DNA of 64,000 nucleotides, taken from Paraglaciecola sp. (lineage in GTDB: Bacteria; Pseudomonadota; Gammaproteobacteria; Enterobacterales; Alteromonadaceae). Under the pieces are notes generated by a model that was given only the letters and a program-made list of their open reading frames with translations, had not been told where the DNA came from and made no database searches. The stretch lies in NCBI GenBank assembly GCA_009993955.1, contig JAACSL010000005.1, positions 1-64,000 of the forward strand. Reading direction: 5' to 3'. Both the position numbers and the translations under genes were made by a program. Positions 50,046 to 58,546 of this stretch are shown here, one piece after another (the first letter of the stretch is position 1; each line of letters begins with the position of its first letter).

Positions 50046-50822
50046 TTATAGCGCTATTCCATTGCGCTTGGCGAGCTTTCTTAAATGACTGATTGGAATA
50101 GCATAGCTGATGCCACTTGGTTTTTCTAACACCGTTTCTTTTGTTTCTTTGATAAAAACTTTATTTAAAATACCTATCACCTCTCCGGTTTCAGACAAAT
50201 AAACAGGGCTACCACTATTCCCAGGATAGGCCGTAATATCTAACTGATAAATAAATTGAGGGTTCTGCAAGCGCTCAATTATGGTGTTATTTAAATTTTG
50301 CGCGTTGGCGGTGGGAATAACGTCTGGAGTAGTTGCTGCAACAATACCACGGTGGGTGGCAGGGTAAAGCCCTAAAACTGCACCAATTGGAAAACCAGTG
50401 AGCAATATTTCGCTGCCATCAGCGACAAAGTCATCCCCCGCCAATCGAATTGGTTGTAACTTTTCGCTCATTTTTAGAAGCGCTATATCATGTTCTTGAT
50501 CTACATCTAATAACTCAACTTTGTAGATATTTGGTTTACGACCGATGCCCGCAAAGACGATATGGTATTCGACTATTTTACTATCCAGAGGCTGTGACAC
50601 CACATGATAATTTGTCACAATAAGTGAGCCATCACCCACAACAAACCCCGTGCCCCTCAGTTGATGAGTTTGGCTTGCCATCGCATTGTAACGCCCTATG
50701 CCAACTACAGATGATTTGGTGGCGCTCACCACCTCAGTAAGCGAATGTGCGACACATTGGCCTTGCATTACACTCATTAAAAAAAGACTTGAAAGCAGTG
50801 AGTGGATAGTCAGTCTAAACAT
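50046..50822 (-). CDS. Secreted trypsin-like serine protease
   Basis: 258 aa. Signal peptide at residues 1-25 (ending QCVAHS). Chymotrypsin-fold catalytic triad: His in VTNYHVVSQ near residue 73, Asp in EHDIALLKMSE near 115 and Ser in YPGNSGSPVYL near 201. No PDZ domain, so it is not a full DegP/DegQ. The gene is upstream of and co-directional with the Tat-protein cassette, 132 bases away, with the candidate promoter in between. It may process exported proteins of the cassette, which is inference from position. Confidence 0.87.
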   Translation of the reverse strand: MFRLTIHSLLSSLFLMSVMQGQCVAHSLTEVVSATKSSVVGIGRYNAMASQTHQLRGTGFVVGDGSLIVTNYHVVSQPLDSKIVEYHIVFAGIGRKPNIYKVELLDVDQEHDIALLKMSEKLQPIRLAGDDFVADGSEILLTGFPIGAVLGLYPATHRGIVAATTPDVIPTANAQNLNNTIIERLQNPQFIYQLDITAYPGNSGSPVYLSETGEVIGILNKVFIKETKETVLEKPSGISYAIPISHLRKLAKRNGIAL

Positions 50823-50938
50823 GGTTGACTCGAATGATTGTATTTAAGTAAAGTCTTATCATGACAGAGGTTTACGCAGCGTTAAATGCTAGACTGCAAA
50901 CCACAACTCGCTAATTCCAATATTTCAGGGGCATAATT

Positions 50939-51955
50939 TTGAAAATTCTCGTAACAGGTGCGGCTGGTTTTATTGGTTTTCATTTAAGTAAATATTTATT
51001 AGCGCGTGGTGACACCATTATCGGCATTGATAACCTAAATGATTATTATGATGTTGGTTTGAAACAAGCGAGACTAGATGAGCTCTTAAGTTCAGATACC
51101 TCCTCATGTTTCACCTTTAAAAAAATGGACATTGCTAATCGCGATGACATGGAGAAATTATTTAAAGAAGAGCAGTTCGACAAAGTTGTACATTTGGCCG
51201 CACAGGCTGGTGTGAGATATTCAATCGACAACCCTCATGCTTATGTTGAGAGTAATCTGATAGGTTTTATGAATGTGTTAGAAGGGTGCCGACATAATCA
51301 TGTACAGCATTTAGTGTACGCCTCTTCGAGCTCAGTTTATGGTGCGAATGAGACCATGCCCTTCTCTGTCAATGACAATGTTGACCATCCAGTATCCCTT
51401 TACGCAGCGAGCAAAAAGGCTAACGAATTAATGGCTCACACCTACAGTCATTTGTATAAACTACCTACAACAGGGTTAAGGTTTTTCACGGTGTATGGGC
51501 CGTGGGGTAGACCAGATATGGCTTTGTTTAAATTCACGCAAGCAATCCAAAATAATCAAGCGATAGATGTTTACAATTATGGGGATCATCAGCGTGACTT
51601 TACCTACATTGACGACATTATCCAAGGTATAGTGTTGAGTTTGGATCAACACGTACAAGGAAACCCAGCGTGGAGTGGCTTGAATCCTGATCCAAGTACA
51701 AGCAGAGCGCCTTGGAAGATATACAATATCGGCGCACAAAAACCCGTCAATCTGTTGAATTTTATTGAAACCCTTGAGTCTGCGTTGGGTAAAAAAGCCA
51801 TTAAGAATATGCTACCTATGCAGGCAGGGGATGTTCAAAATACCTATGCTGATGTGTCTGCCTTAAGTACCGATGTAGGTTATCAACCGCGTACTAGCAT
51901 ACAACAAGGCATCAAAGCTTTTGTCGATTGGTATTTAGACTACTATGGCGTTTAA
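50939..51955 (+). CDS. NAD-dependent epimerase, UDP-glucuronate 4-epimerase-like
   Basis: 338 aa. Extended short-chain dehydrogenase: NAD motif [18 protein letters not shown] at the N-terminus, [19 protein letters not shown], catalytic [13 protein letters not shown] (Y-x3-K) and [18 protein letters not shown]. These features fit UDP-glucuronate 4-epimerase, which makes UDP-galacturonate for surface polysaccharide. The start is a TTG (50939) with AGGGG upstream. It is divergent from the protease gene and opens the plus-strand surface cassette. Confidence 0.9.
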   Translation: MKILVTGAAGFIGFHLSKYLLARGDTIIGIDNLNDYYDVGLKQARLDELLSSDTSSCFTFKKMDIANRDDMEKLFKEEQFDKVVHLAAQAGVRYSIDNPHAYVESNLIGFMNVLEGCRHNHVQHLVYASSSSVYGANETMPFSVNDNVDHPVSLYAASKKANELMAHTYSHLYKLPTTGLRFFTVYGPWGRPDMALFKFTQAIQNNQAIDVYNYGDHQRDFTYIDDIIQGIVLSLDQHVQGNPAWSGLNPDPSTSRAPWKIYNIGAQKPVNLLNFIETLESALGKKAIKNMLPMQAGDVQNTYADVSALSTDVGYQPRTSIQQGIKAFVDWYLDYYGV

Positions 51956-52029
51956 TTAAAGAAATTGCGCTCTAGCCAAATAAGTTATGCGTTTGGGTTG
52001 AAATGGCAATGTAATGGGAACTAGAGTAA

Positions 52030-52797
52030 ATGTTCAGTGATCTCGCAAATGCATTGTCGTCTCCGCTTGTACACGGTCCTATCACATTCATTATTCTGCG
52101 CATTCTGTTACGCTTCACTGAGCGAAAGTGGTGGCAACAGGCCTTTACCTACTTACCCGTGGCGTGGGTATTTTTATGTGCTTCCACTTACCCAAGCATA
52201 CTTTTAGTTAGACATTTAGAGAACAAATTTCCTCCTTTACCTTTGGCGTCCACGTCTTGGCAAAGCGCTGACACTATAGTCGTGATGGCTTGTTATTATT
52301 TCGATGATGAAAATTTGCCGTTGGTGAGTCGTTGGCCACGATGCTCATTGCAAAGAAACTTGCAAGCAGCCATGCTGTATAAAATAAAGAAATTGCCGAT
52401 ATACTTGGCTGGAGGAAAACTATTTAGCGAAGATAGAATGTCTCAAGCAGAGTTTAATAAGTCAGTTTTAGTAAAACTCGGTGTGGATGAGCGCGACATT
52501 GTCGTTATATCTAAAGGCTACAATACCCAGACTGAAGTGCATGCTTTGACTGACAATTTGTCAGCTAAAAAGATAGTTTTGATCACATCAGCCGCTCATA
52601 TGCCAAGAGCTGTTGGATATTTTTCCCACTCAAGTACCAATATTATTGCAAGCCCTGTTGATTATCTTGCCAGAACCGACGTTGGCTTCAAAGTGACATT
52701 ACCAAACGCGCAAAGTTTGTATCGAAGTGAGCGAGCAATCCATGAATATTTAGGCTTATTTGAGCAACACTTTCAATTGCAAACTGCTATACATTAA
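52030..52797 (+). CDS. YdcF/ElyC-family membrane protein (DUF218)
   Basis: 255 aa. One or two membrane helices (residues about 33-60) are followed by a DUF218 domain: DTIVVMACYYFDDE, LPIYLAGGKLFSEDRMS, ISKGYNTQTEVHAL and IVLITSAAHMPRAVGYF. Relatives act in envelope biogenesis (ElyC, SanA), but their chemistry is unclear. Located between the epimerase and patatin genes. Confidence 0.85.
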   Translation: MFSDLANALSSPLVHGPITFIILRILLRFTERKWWQQAFTYLPVAWVFLCASTYPSILLVRHLENKFPPLPLASTSWQSADTIVVMACYYFDDENLPLVSRWPRCSLQRNLQAAMLYKIKKLPIYLAGGKLFSEDRMSQAEFNKSVLVKLGVDERDIVVISKGYNTQTEVHALTDNLSAKKIVLITSAAHMPRAVGYFSHSSTNIIASPVDYLARTDVGFKVTLPNAQSLYRSERAIHEYLGLFEQHFQLQTAIH

Positions 52798-52850
52798 TCA
52801 CCTAAAATGCTTTTTTATTTTGTTCAAGCAGACGTAATACTGGATGCTAC

Positions 52851-53684
52851 ATGATTGAAACGAGTTCTAAACAGAAAATCGTACCGATATTGTCAGGTGG
52901 GGGCACTCGACTCACTGCCCACATCGGCGTCATAAAAGCATTAAATGATTTAGAGTTAAATTTTACACATATGGTTGGTGTGTCTGGCGGTTCAATTGTT
53001 TCTTCGCTCTACTGCGCTGGAATGCCGCTGGACGATATTAAGCGTTTGTCCATCGATACAGATTTCAAAATATTCCGTGGATTCTCACTTTTCAGATTAT
53101 TGCGACAAGGTGGATTAAGCTCCGGTGATAAATTTGAACAGTGGATGGATAAACATTTAAAAGGATTAACGTTTAACGAGCTTGAAAAAGACCTCCATAT
53201 TTTAGCAACTGATGTTAATGGTGGAGGACCGGTAGTATTCAATCGCCAAACAAGTCCTAATCTAAAAGTGTCACAAGCGGTCAGATATTCGATGTCAATC
53301 CCACTTTTTTTTAGCTTCAAGCACTATAACGACCACCTTTTGGTTGATGGGGCAATTTTGTCTGAGGATGCCTTGTATCAAGACTGGGCCGGCGATGGTA
53401 CTAAGATTATTTGCTTCAGATTGAAGAGTGACCACATTGCAAGTCGAGTAATAAAAAAGAGTTGGTTGCCTCTTGGGCAATATGTAATGATGTTGATTCG
53501 GACCTTTATGATAGCGTTGTCACGAGAATATGTTCACGCTAATAATTGGCATAGCACCATCGTCATCAATACGGGCATTTTGTCTCCTGTTGATTTCAAC
53601 ATTTCTAGTGAACAAAAAGAACAGCTTTTTCAAATCGGCTATAATACAACTCTCGAATACGTGCGCAAAAGACTTGGTTTTTAG
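52851..53684 (+). CDS. Patatin-like phospholipase
   Basis: 277 aa. Oxyanion motif LSGGGTRLTAHIGVIKAL, nucleophile in GVSGGSIVSSLY (G-x-S-x-G, Ser near residue 46) and catalytic aspartate in LVDGAILSED (D-G-A). A cytoplasmic acyl hydrolase of the RssA/YjjU type. No signal peptide. Next gene begins 48 bases later and is a fatty-acyl N-acyltransferase, so acyl-chain chemistry is likely a theme here. Confidence 0.88.
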   Translation: MIETSSKQKIVPILSGGGTRLTAHIGVIKALNDLELNFTHMVGVSGGSIVSSLYCAGMPLDDIKRLSIDTDFKIFRGFSLFRLLRQGGLSSGDKFEQWMDKHLKGLTFNELEKDLHILATDVNGGGPVVFNRQTSPNLKVSQAVRYSMSIPLFFSFKHYNDHLLVDGAILSEDALYQDWAGDGTKIICFRLKSDHIASRVIKKSWLPLGQYVMMLIRTFMIALSREYVHANNWHSTIVINTGILSPVDFNISSEQKEQLFQIGYNTTLEYVRKRLGF

Positions 53685-53731
53685 TCACAATGGACGTTTA
53701 TGCAGACAAAAATGATAAGAGATAGAAGCTG

Positions 53732-54553
53732 ATGAAGGACTTGCGTAACTATGCTGACAAACCATTTATTGGTCCGCTTGTCAAAAAAGTCATTAACTTC
53801 ACCGTTAGTCGCCAAGCCAGTCAAATAGCTTCGCACTTCAATGAATATTTGCGACCTGAAGTTGCATTTACTGACTCGTTGCGAAATGAGTCGTTTAAAA
53901 TTCGTCATAACGTGTATTGTGAAGAATTAAAATTTGAAGACATTAAGCAGGATGGGATGGAAAAAGATGGCTTCGATCTTCATTCTACTCATTGCCTTAT
54001 TCGACACAGACCAACCGGTGCATTTGCAGGCACCGTCCGCATAGTCAGAGCAGACAGCAAAGACCAACTGCTGCCAATCGAAAAATACTGCATTCATTCA
54101 ATTTCAGACGAAAAAGTACATCCGAGTGACTTTCCTCGTCACGAGATATGTGAGATCTCTCGCCTAGCCGTCCCCGCTCAGTTCCGTAAAAGGGCTGCTG
54201 ATAAATTCAGTGGCTCCGCAACAGGTGTGATCAATGAGCACATATATTCTGAAAAAGAACTACGTTGTTTTCCTTTTATCGCCGTTGGCCTTTATCTGTC
54301 TGCTGCGTCAATTACCCTGCAACATGGTATTCAACATTGTTTTGTCATGATGGAGCCGAGATTAGCCAGAAGTCTACGATTTGTTGGCATCCCATTTGAC
54401 CAAGTTGGGCCAGTTGTTGAATACCATGGTAAACGTGCTCCTTTTTATATCAGCCGAGAATTGCTGATGAATGGACTTAGCCCAGGCTTTAAAAACATGC
54501 TCAAAAGCATAGATAAAGAAGTTAACAGCCAGTTTAAACAGCATAAACGCTGA
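53732..54553 (+). CDS. PEP-CTERM/exosortase-associated N-acyltransferase
   Basis: 273 aa. FKIRHNVYCEELKFEDIKQDGMEKDGFD and the later HEICEISRLAVPAQFR fit the exosortase-associated acyltransferase family, which is related to N-acyl amino acid synthases (FeeM) and autoinducer synthases of the GNAT type. The expected reaction is transfer of an acyl group from acyl-ACP to an amino group. Its presence supports the reading of this region as part of a PEP-CTERM/exosortase system. The acceptor is unknown. Confidence 0.87.
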   Translation: MKDLRNYADKPFIGPLVKKVINFTVSRQASQIASHFNEYLRPEVAFTDSLRNESFKIRHNVYCEELKFEDIKQDGMEKDGFDLHSTHCLIRHRPTGAFAGTVRIVRADSKDQLLPIEKYCIHSISDEKVHPSDFPRHEICEISRLAVPAQFRKRAADKFSGSATGVINEHIYSEKELRCFPFIAVGLYLSAASITLQHGIQHCFVMMEPRLARSLRFVGIPFDQVGPVVEYHGKRAPFYISRELLMNGLSPGFKNMLKSIDKEVNSQFKQHKR

Positions 54554-54617
54554 TTTTCAGTTTTAAATTTACACATGCTCATTGTAAGCTTTTTAAGCAA
54601 CAAAATTAGGAAACCCT

Positions 54618-55466
54618 ATGTTTGAATATAATGATGCATTCTCAAGAAACATTGGTTGGCTAAGCCCTGACGAACAACAAATCTTAAGGGCCAAGAAGAT
54701 CGCCATTGCAGGTGCTGGGGGAGTTGGAGGCGAGCACCTGATTACCATGGTCAGACTTGGCGTGGGCAATTTTAATATTTCAGATTTTGACGAATTTGAA
54801 GTGCACAATTTCAATCGTCAATGTGGCGCCTTCATGAGCACGGTTAAGCAACCAAAATGCCGAGTTATGTTGGACATAGCTAAAGATATTAACCCCGAGC
54901 TACATATCGCTATGTTTGAAAATGGCGTAAACAAGGAAAACGTTGACGAATTCTTAGCTGACGTCGACCTTTACATTGATAGTTTGGACTTTTTTGCTTT
55001 AGATGCGCGTAAATTAGTGTTCCAAAAATGCCAAGATAAAAAAATACCAATAGTAACAGCTGCTCCATTAGGTATGGGGGCTGCCCTCCTGTGTTTTAAA
55101 CCTGGCAGCATGACATTCGAAGAATACTTCTGCTTCGGCCAACATTCCAAACATGAGCAATTGCTGAGATTTTTAGTAGGCCTTTCACCTAGCATGTTAC
55201 AGAGACCATATTTGGTGATGCCTGAAAAAGCAGACTTTAAAGCAGAGAAAGGCCCTTCTACGCCTATGTCAGTAAAAATGTGTGCAGGTTTAGCTGGAAC
55301 TTATGCCTTGAAAATATTATTGAATAGAGGAAAAGTACTTGCCGCTCCTCACGGATTACATTTTGACGCTTACACTAACCAGTTCAAAAAAACGTATTTA
55401 CCATTTGGTAACAAAGGGCTAATCCAACGTTTAAAAATATGGATTGCTCGTAAAATTGTTTTGTAG
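54618..55466 (+). CDS. E1/ThiF-family adenylyltransferase
   Basis: 282 aa. ATP-binding loop IAIAGAGGVGGEHLITMVRLGVG near residue 30, then DFDEFEVHNFNRQCGA with the arginine that contacts ATP, and the DLYIDSLDFFALDAR region. Family members adenylate the C-terminus of a small protein or a carboxylate. There are no zinc CxxC pairs, and no ubiquitin-like or ThiS-like gene is adjacent, so the substrate is unknown. It closes the cassette and is followed by a bidirectional terminator. Confidence 0.87.
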   Translation: MFEYNDAFSRNIGWLSPDEQQILRAKKIAIAGAGGVGGEHLITMVRLGVGNFNISDFDEFEVHNFNRQCGAFMSTVKQPKCRVMLDIAKDINPELHIAMFENGVNKENVDEFLADVDLYIDSLDFFALDARKLVFQKCQDKKIPIVTAAPLGMGAALLCFKPGSMTFEEYFCFGQHSKHEQLLRFLVGLSPSMLQRPYLVMPEKADFKAEKGPSTPMSVKMCAGLAGTYALKILLNRGKVLAAPHGLHFDAYTNQFKKTYLPFGNKGLIQRLKIWIARKIVL

Positions 55467-55544
55467 CTTCCACCTCTACGCTAAACCTATCCATTTTTAA
55501 TTTAGATTGTACAAATAGATATTTGTGCCACGAATACTGCCAGC

Positions 55545-55576
55545 AAAAAAAAGCACCTTAATTAAGGTGCTTTTTT
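55545..55576. terminator. Bidirectional terminator between thiF-like and PEP-CTERM genes
   Basis: AAAAAAGCACCTTA and TAAGGTGCTTTTTT pair perfectly around an AT loop, with T-runs on both strands. Confidence 0.93.
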
Positions 55577-55593
55577 CACTAGAATATAAGTAA

Positions 55594-56571
55594 TTAGCTA
55601 TTTTTTCTTCTTGCGTTCATTGCTAAACCGAACAAACCAAGTCCAAGCAACGCTAAGCTAGCAGGAGCAGGTACTAGAACCGCTCTAATGGCAAAAGAAG
55701 CTTCAAGTAAATTTGATGCAAGCTCTTCAGTTCTGAAACCTAAACACGGAGTTGATTGACTACCGCAGTATAAAGTGTTGATCGCCAAACCAGTTAAACG
55801 AGTGGTCACTTCATATTTGGTTACTAGGTCTAACGATGCAGCTAGAGCAGCAGGGAAGCCTAAATCAACTAAGTCAAAGGTGTTTTTGAACTCAATGTAA
55901 TCGTTGCTGGGGTCTGCATCGCCCAAATCGTTAATTGTAATCGTTACACCTGCAATTGGCGAAATGATAAAATAGTCATCACATCCAAAATTTGGCGCAT
56001 TAGGATCTGTACCTGCTACAGAACCGTCGATACAAATGCCGCCTTGAGGAACACCAGCGATAATGCCAGCAGGGCTGTTAGGCGTTTCTAAGAATTCAAA
56101 CGAAATCTCTAGCTCTGGTGCCAAGCCTTCTATCAGTGCGATAGGTGCAGCTGGCACAACGTTCCAAGCTTGAGCAGTCAATTTCAAACCATCAAGAATC
56201 TTGGCGTTGTCAAGGCTTGCACCACTGATTCTGTAGTTATTGTGTCTGATGTCAGTACCCTGCTCAAAATCACCATCAACCAAAGCACCAGTCGCGGTTG
56301 TGATAGTGCCTGTAACTGGGGTATCGATTTCAAGGAAACTGTTTCCATCAACTGGGTTAACAGCTGTGCCCCAGCTCAATTTTTTCCATGTGTCTGCACT
56401 AAGGATTGTTGATCCAGCGCTTTGAAAACCACTTTTGACTACGCTTGCTGGGCTTGGATCAGTAAAACCCGCTTCGTTTACATAACCCCACTGGGTAATC
56501 ATTGCAGCGTTAGCCAAACCACTAACACCAAGGGCAATAGCTGCGACGGTAGCTTTAATAGACGTTTTCAT
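55594..56571 (-). CDS. THxN-type PEP-CTERM surface protein (paralogue 1)
   Basis: 325 aa from the ATG at 56571 (GAGGAAC upstream). Signal peptide at residues 1-22 (ending LANA). The body has DTWKKLSWGTA, RHNNYRI (the H-x-N signature region), GLAPELEISFEFLETPN and FGCDDYFII. The sorting tail is VPAPASLALLGLGLFGLAM followed by ARRKNS: a PAPA motif in place of PEP, a hydrophobic helix and a basic end. It is expected to be secreted, then anchored or released by an exosortase. Paralogue of the divergent gene at 57264. Has a candidate sigma-54 promoter at 56655. Confidence 0.85.
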   Translation of the reverse strand: MKTSIKATVAAIALGVSGLANAAMITQWGYVNEAGFTDPSPASVVKSGFQSAGSTILSADTWKKLSWGTAVNPVDGNSFLEIDTPVTGTITTATGALVDGDFEQGTDIRHNNYRISGASLDNAKILDGLKLTAQAWNVVPAAPIALIEGLAPELEISFEFLETPNSPAGIIAGVPQGGICIDGSVAGTDPNAPNFGCDDYFIISPIAGVTITINDLGDADPSNDYIEFKNTFDLVDLGFPAALAASLDLVTKYEVTTRLTGLAINTLYCGSQSTPCLGFRTEELASNLLEASFAIRAVLVPAPASLALLGLGLFGLAMNARRKNS

Positions 56572-56654
56572 ATATATGTTCCTCAACCTGATGAATTCCA
56601 ATTTTCAGCGCCTCTACTACTACTTTACTGTGGGGCGTTTCTCACTTTATTTAA

Positions 56655-56670
56655 AGCATAAATGATGCCA
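56655..56670 (-). promoter_or_regulatory. Candidate sigma-54 promoter of PEP-CTERM paralogue 1
   Basis: On the minus strand TGGCATCATTTATGCT, with GG-N10-GC spacing, about 85 bases before the ATG at 56571. Confidence 0.7.
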
Positions 56671-56893
56671 GCACTATAAACTTATGATTTTATTTAATTT
56701 ATTTTTTTAAAAATATTTTAATGAACCGTTCTTGTAAAAAATGCTGACATGCTATGTTGAATAAACTGTGTAAACTTGCAGAATAATTTTATCAGGCAAC
56801 CACCGTGTCGAATCCTGACATGTCACAGATTTCCGGGAAACTCAAAAATCAGAGATACCACCAAGTTGGATTTTCACTTTAACTACAACTCTG

Positions 56894-56925
56894 GAACTTT
56901 AGAACTTTAGAACTTTAGAACTCTA
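56894..56925. repeat. Four tandem copies of an 8-base unit
   Basis: GAACTTTA occurs three times in a row and then once as GAACTCTA. It lies in the centre of the divergent promoter region. It may be slippage-prone, or may contain half sites for a regulator. Confidence 0.8.
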
Positions 56926-57183
56926 AGATTAGGTGCGATCTATTATGTATGAACAAGTTAAAGAAGAAAACGGAACAAACGTTATGTCAGATATACAATA
57001 GGAACTCATCGAGCACGATGAATGTCCGCATTGAGCACGTTTGTAATTGTTGTAATTAAAGGTATGCCTTCCATTTATATCAAAGATGACCAAAACCCGT
57101 TTAAGTGTTGATATATTTTACACTTTCAACAACCAATCAAAACGAAAATCAATAAAATTCAATAAAAACAACAATATATAAAA

Positions 57184-57199
57184 TGGCACGCTTAGTGCT
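57184..57199 (+). promoter_or_regulatory. Candidate sigma-54 promoter of PEP-CTERM paralogue 2
   Basis: TGGCACGCTTAGTGCT: the -24 half matches the consensus TGGCACG exactly and the GG-N10-GC spacing is correct. It lies about 65 bases before the ATG at 57264. Confidence 0.75.
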
Positions 57200-57263
57200 T
57201 AAACAAATTGTCTTCATCAACAACTCATTGCAGTACATATTGCAGTAAATAGGAAATATGATT

Positions 57264-58226
57264 ATGAAAATTTTGAACAAGATTGCTTTATCAGTTGCAC
57301 TGCTTGGCGCAACTTCTATCGCTAACGCTGGTATGATTACTCAATGGAGTTATATCAATGAAGCGGGTTTTACCGCAGCTGAACCAAATGCTGTAACTAA
57401 GTCTGGTTTTGTTTCTGCCGGTAGCAGCATTTTAACTCAAGACACGTGGAAAAAGTTGAGCTGGGGCGATGCACTTACTCCGTCTGGCAAAAGCTCGTTA
57501 GTGGTTGATAGCCCAGTAACTGGTGTTATCAATACTGCAAACGTAGGTCAATCACTGGCAGATAGCGATTTCCAACAAGGCACTGACCTTATCCACAACA
57601 ACTACCGTATCGGTGGTCCAAGCTCAAATGCATTGACTGGCGCTACTTTGCTTGACGGTTTGAAATTATCTGCAGCGAACTGGGATGTGCCTTTTGATTT
57701 GAGCGGCATTGAAGGTTTAGCGCCAGAGTTATCCATCAAGTTTGACTTTTTGGAAACCCCTAATCGCCCAGCTGGTAAATGTGTTGATGGCTCCACGCCC
57801 GGAACAGATGTTAACGATGTTGACCCTAACGAAAAATTTGGCTGTGATGACTATTTCATTTTAGACCCATTAAGCGGTTTAAATGTAACGTTGAATGACC
57901 GTGGCGACCTTGACCCAACTAACGATTTTGTTGAATTCACAACAACTTTTGATTTGATCGATTTAGGTTTCCCTAAAGCCCTTGCACAATCATTACAGTT
58001 GGTCACTAAATATGAAGTGGTAACACGTTTAACTGGCTTAACAGTTACAACATTATTCTGTGGCAATCAAGCAGCACCATGTTTAGGTTTTGCCACTGAA
58101 GAATTGAAAAAGAACGTATTGTTTGCTTCTTTCGCGGTTCGTGCTGTTCCAGCCCCTGCCGGTCTTGCTTTCCTTGGCTTAGCTTTATTGGGTCTTGGCA
58201 TCAACGCACGTAGAAAAAAAGCGTAA
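57264..58226 (+). CDS. THxN-type PEP-CTERM surface protein (paralogue 2)
   Basis: 320 aa from the ATG at 57264 (AGGA at 9 bases); an ATG at 57258 is too close to the ribosome site. Signal peptide ending SIANA. Closely parallels paralogue 1 along its whole length: MITQWSYINEAGFT, DTWKKLSWGDA, LIHNNYRIGG, GLAPELSIKFDFLETPN, FGCDDYFIL, TKYEVVTRLTGL. The tail is VPAPAGLAFLGLALLGLGI then ARRKKA, a PEP-CTERM-type signal with PAPA. Function of the family unknown. Confidence 0.86.
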   Translation: MKILNKIALSVALLGATSIANAGMITQWSYINEAGFTAAEPNAVTKSGFVSAGSSILTQDTWKKLSWGDALTPSGKSSLVVDSPVTGVINTANVGQSLADSDFQQGTDLIHNNYRIGGPSSNALTGATLLDGLKLSAANWDVPFDLSGIEGLAPELSIKFDFLETPNRPAGKCVDGSTPGTDVNDVDPNEKFGCDDYFILDPLSGLNVTLNDRGDLDPTNDFVEFTTTFDLIDLGFPKALAQSLQLVTKYEVVTRLTGLTVTTLFCGNQAAPCLGFATEELKKNVLFASFAVRAVPAPAGLAFLGLALLGLGINARRKKA

Positions 58227-58546
58227 TTAAAAACTGGGTTTAATCTAATTAAATTCGCTTGAAATAAATTGAAAGGTAGTGCCAAAAGCACTACCTTTTT
58301 TTGTGCGTCACAGCTTAAATACTCAGCTTTTTAGCCTTCATTCGATTTTTTGCTTCACGTCTTCGCTTCCGTCACCCTTGCTGTAGAGACTGTGCAGCGT
58401 TTTGCCAAAAGACGGGCGCTCCATTCACGTCATCCTGCAGTTAAATTTGGTTTATTAGTATTAAAATTAGAAGTGACAGTTTAGTATATTCATAGAGTTG
58501 CCTATCTACTCCCTCAGGCAAATAATGTGAATACGGACGACATTCA
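58227..58546. other. Intergenic region upstream of prsT
   Basis: 320 bases. The first part holds the terminator of the preceding gene (58272-58302). In the rest I find no gene, no sigma-54-like site and no clear RNA structure. Confidence 0.6.
58272..58302 (+). terminator. Terminator after PEP-CTERM paralogue 2
   Basis: AAAGGTAGTGC pairs with GCACTACCTTT around CAAAA and is followed by a T-run. Confidence 0.92.

Larger units (their letters stand above)
56572..57263. other. Intergenic region with two divergent sigma-54-like promoters
   Basis: 690 AT-rich bases between the two divergent PEP-CTERM genes. It holds one candidate -24/-12 promoter at each end (56655-56670 and 57184-57199) and a short tandem repeat at 56894-56925. 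The middle should contain activator sites, but I cannot identify any. Only very short ORFs occur, and none is convincing. Confidence 0.7.

Noticed and set aside
56894-56925. CRISPR-like repeat
   Set aside because: The units are 8 bases with no spacers, so this is a simple tandem repeat.
56952-57000. Short ORF (about 18 codons) in the divergent promoter region
   Set aside because: No ribosome site and no recognisable product; the length is expected by chance.
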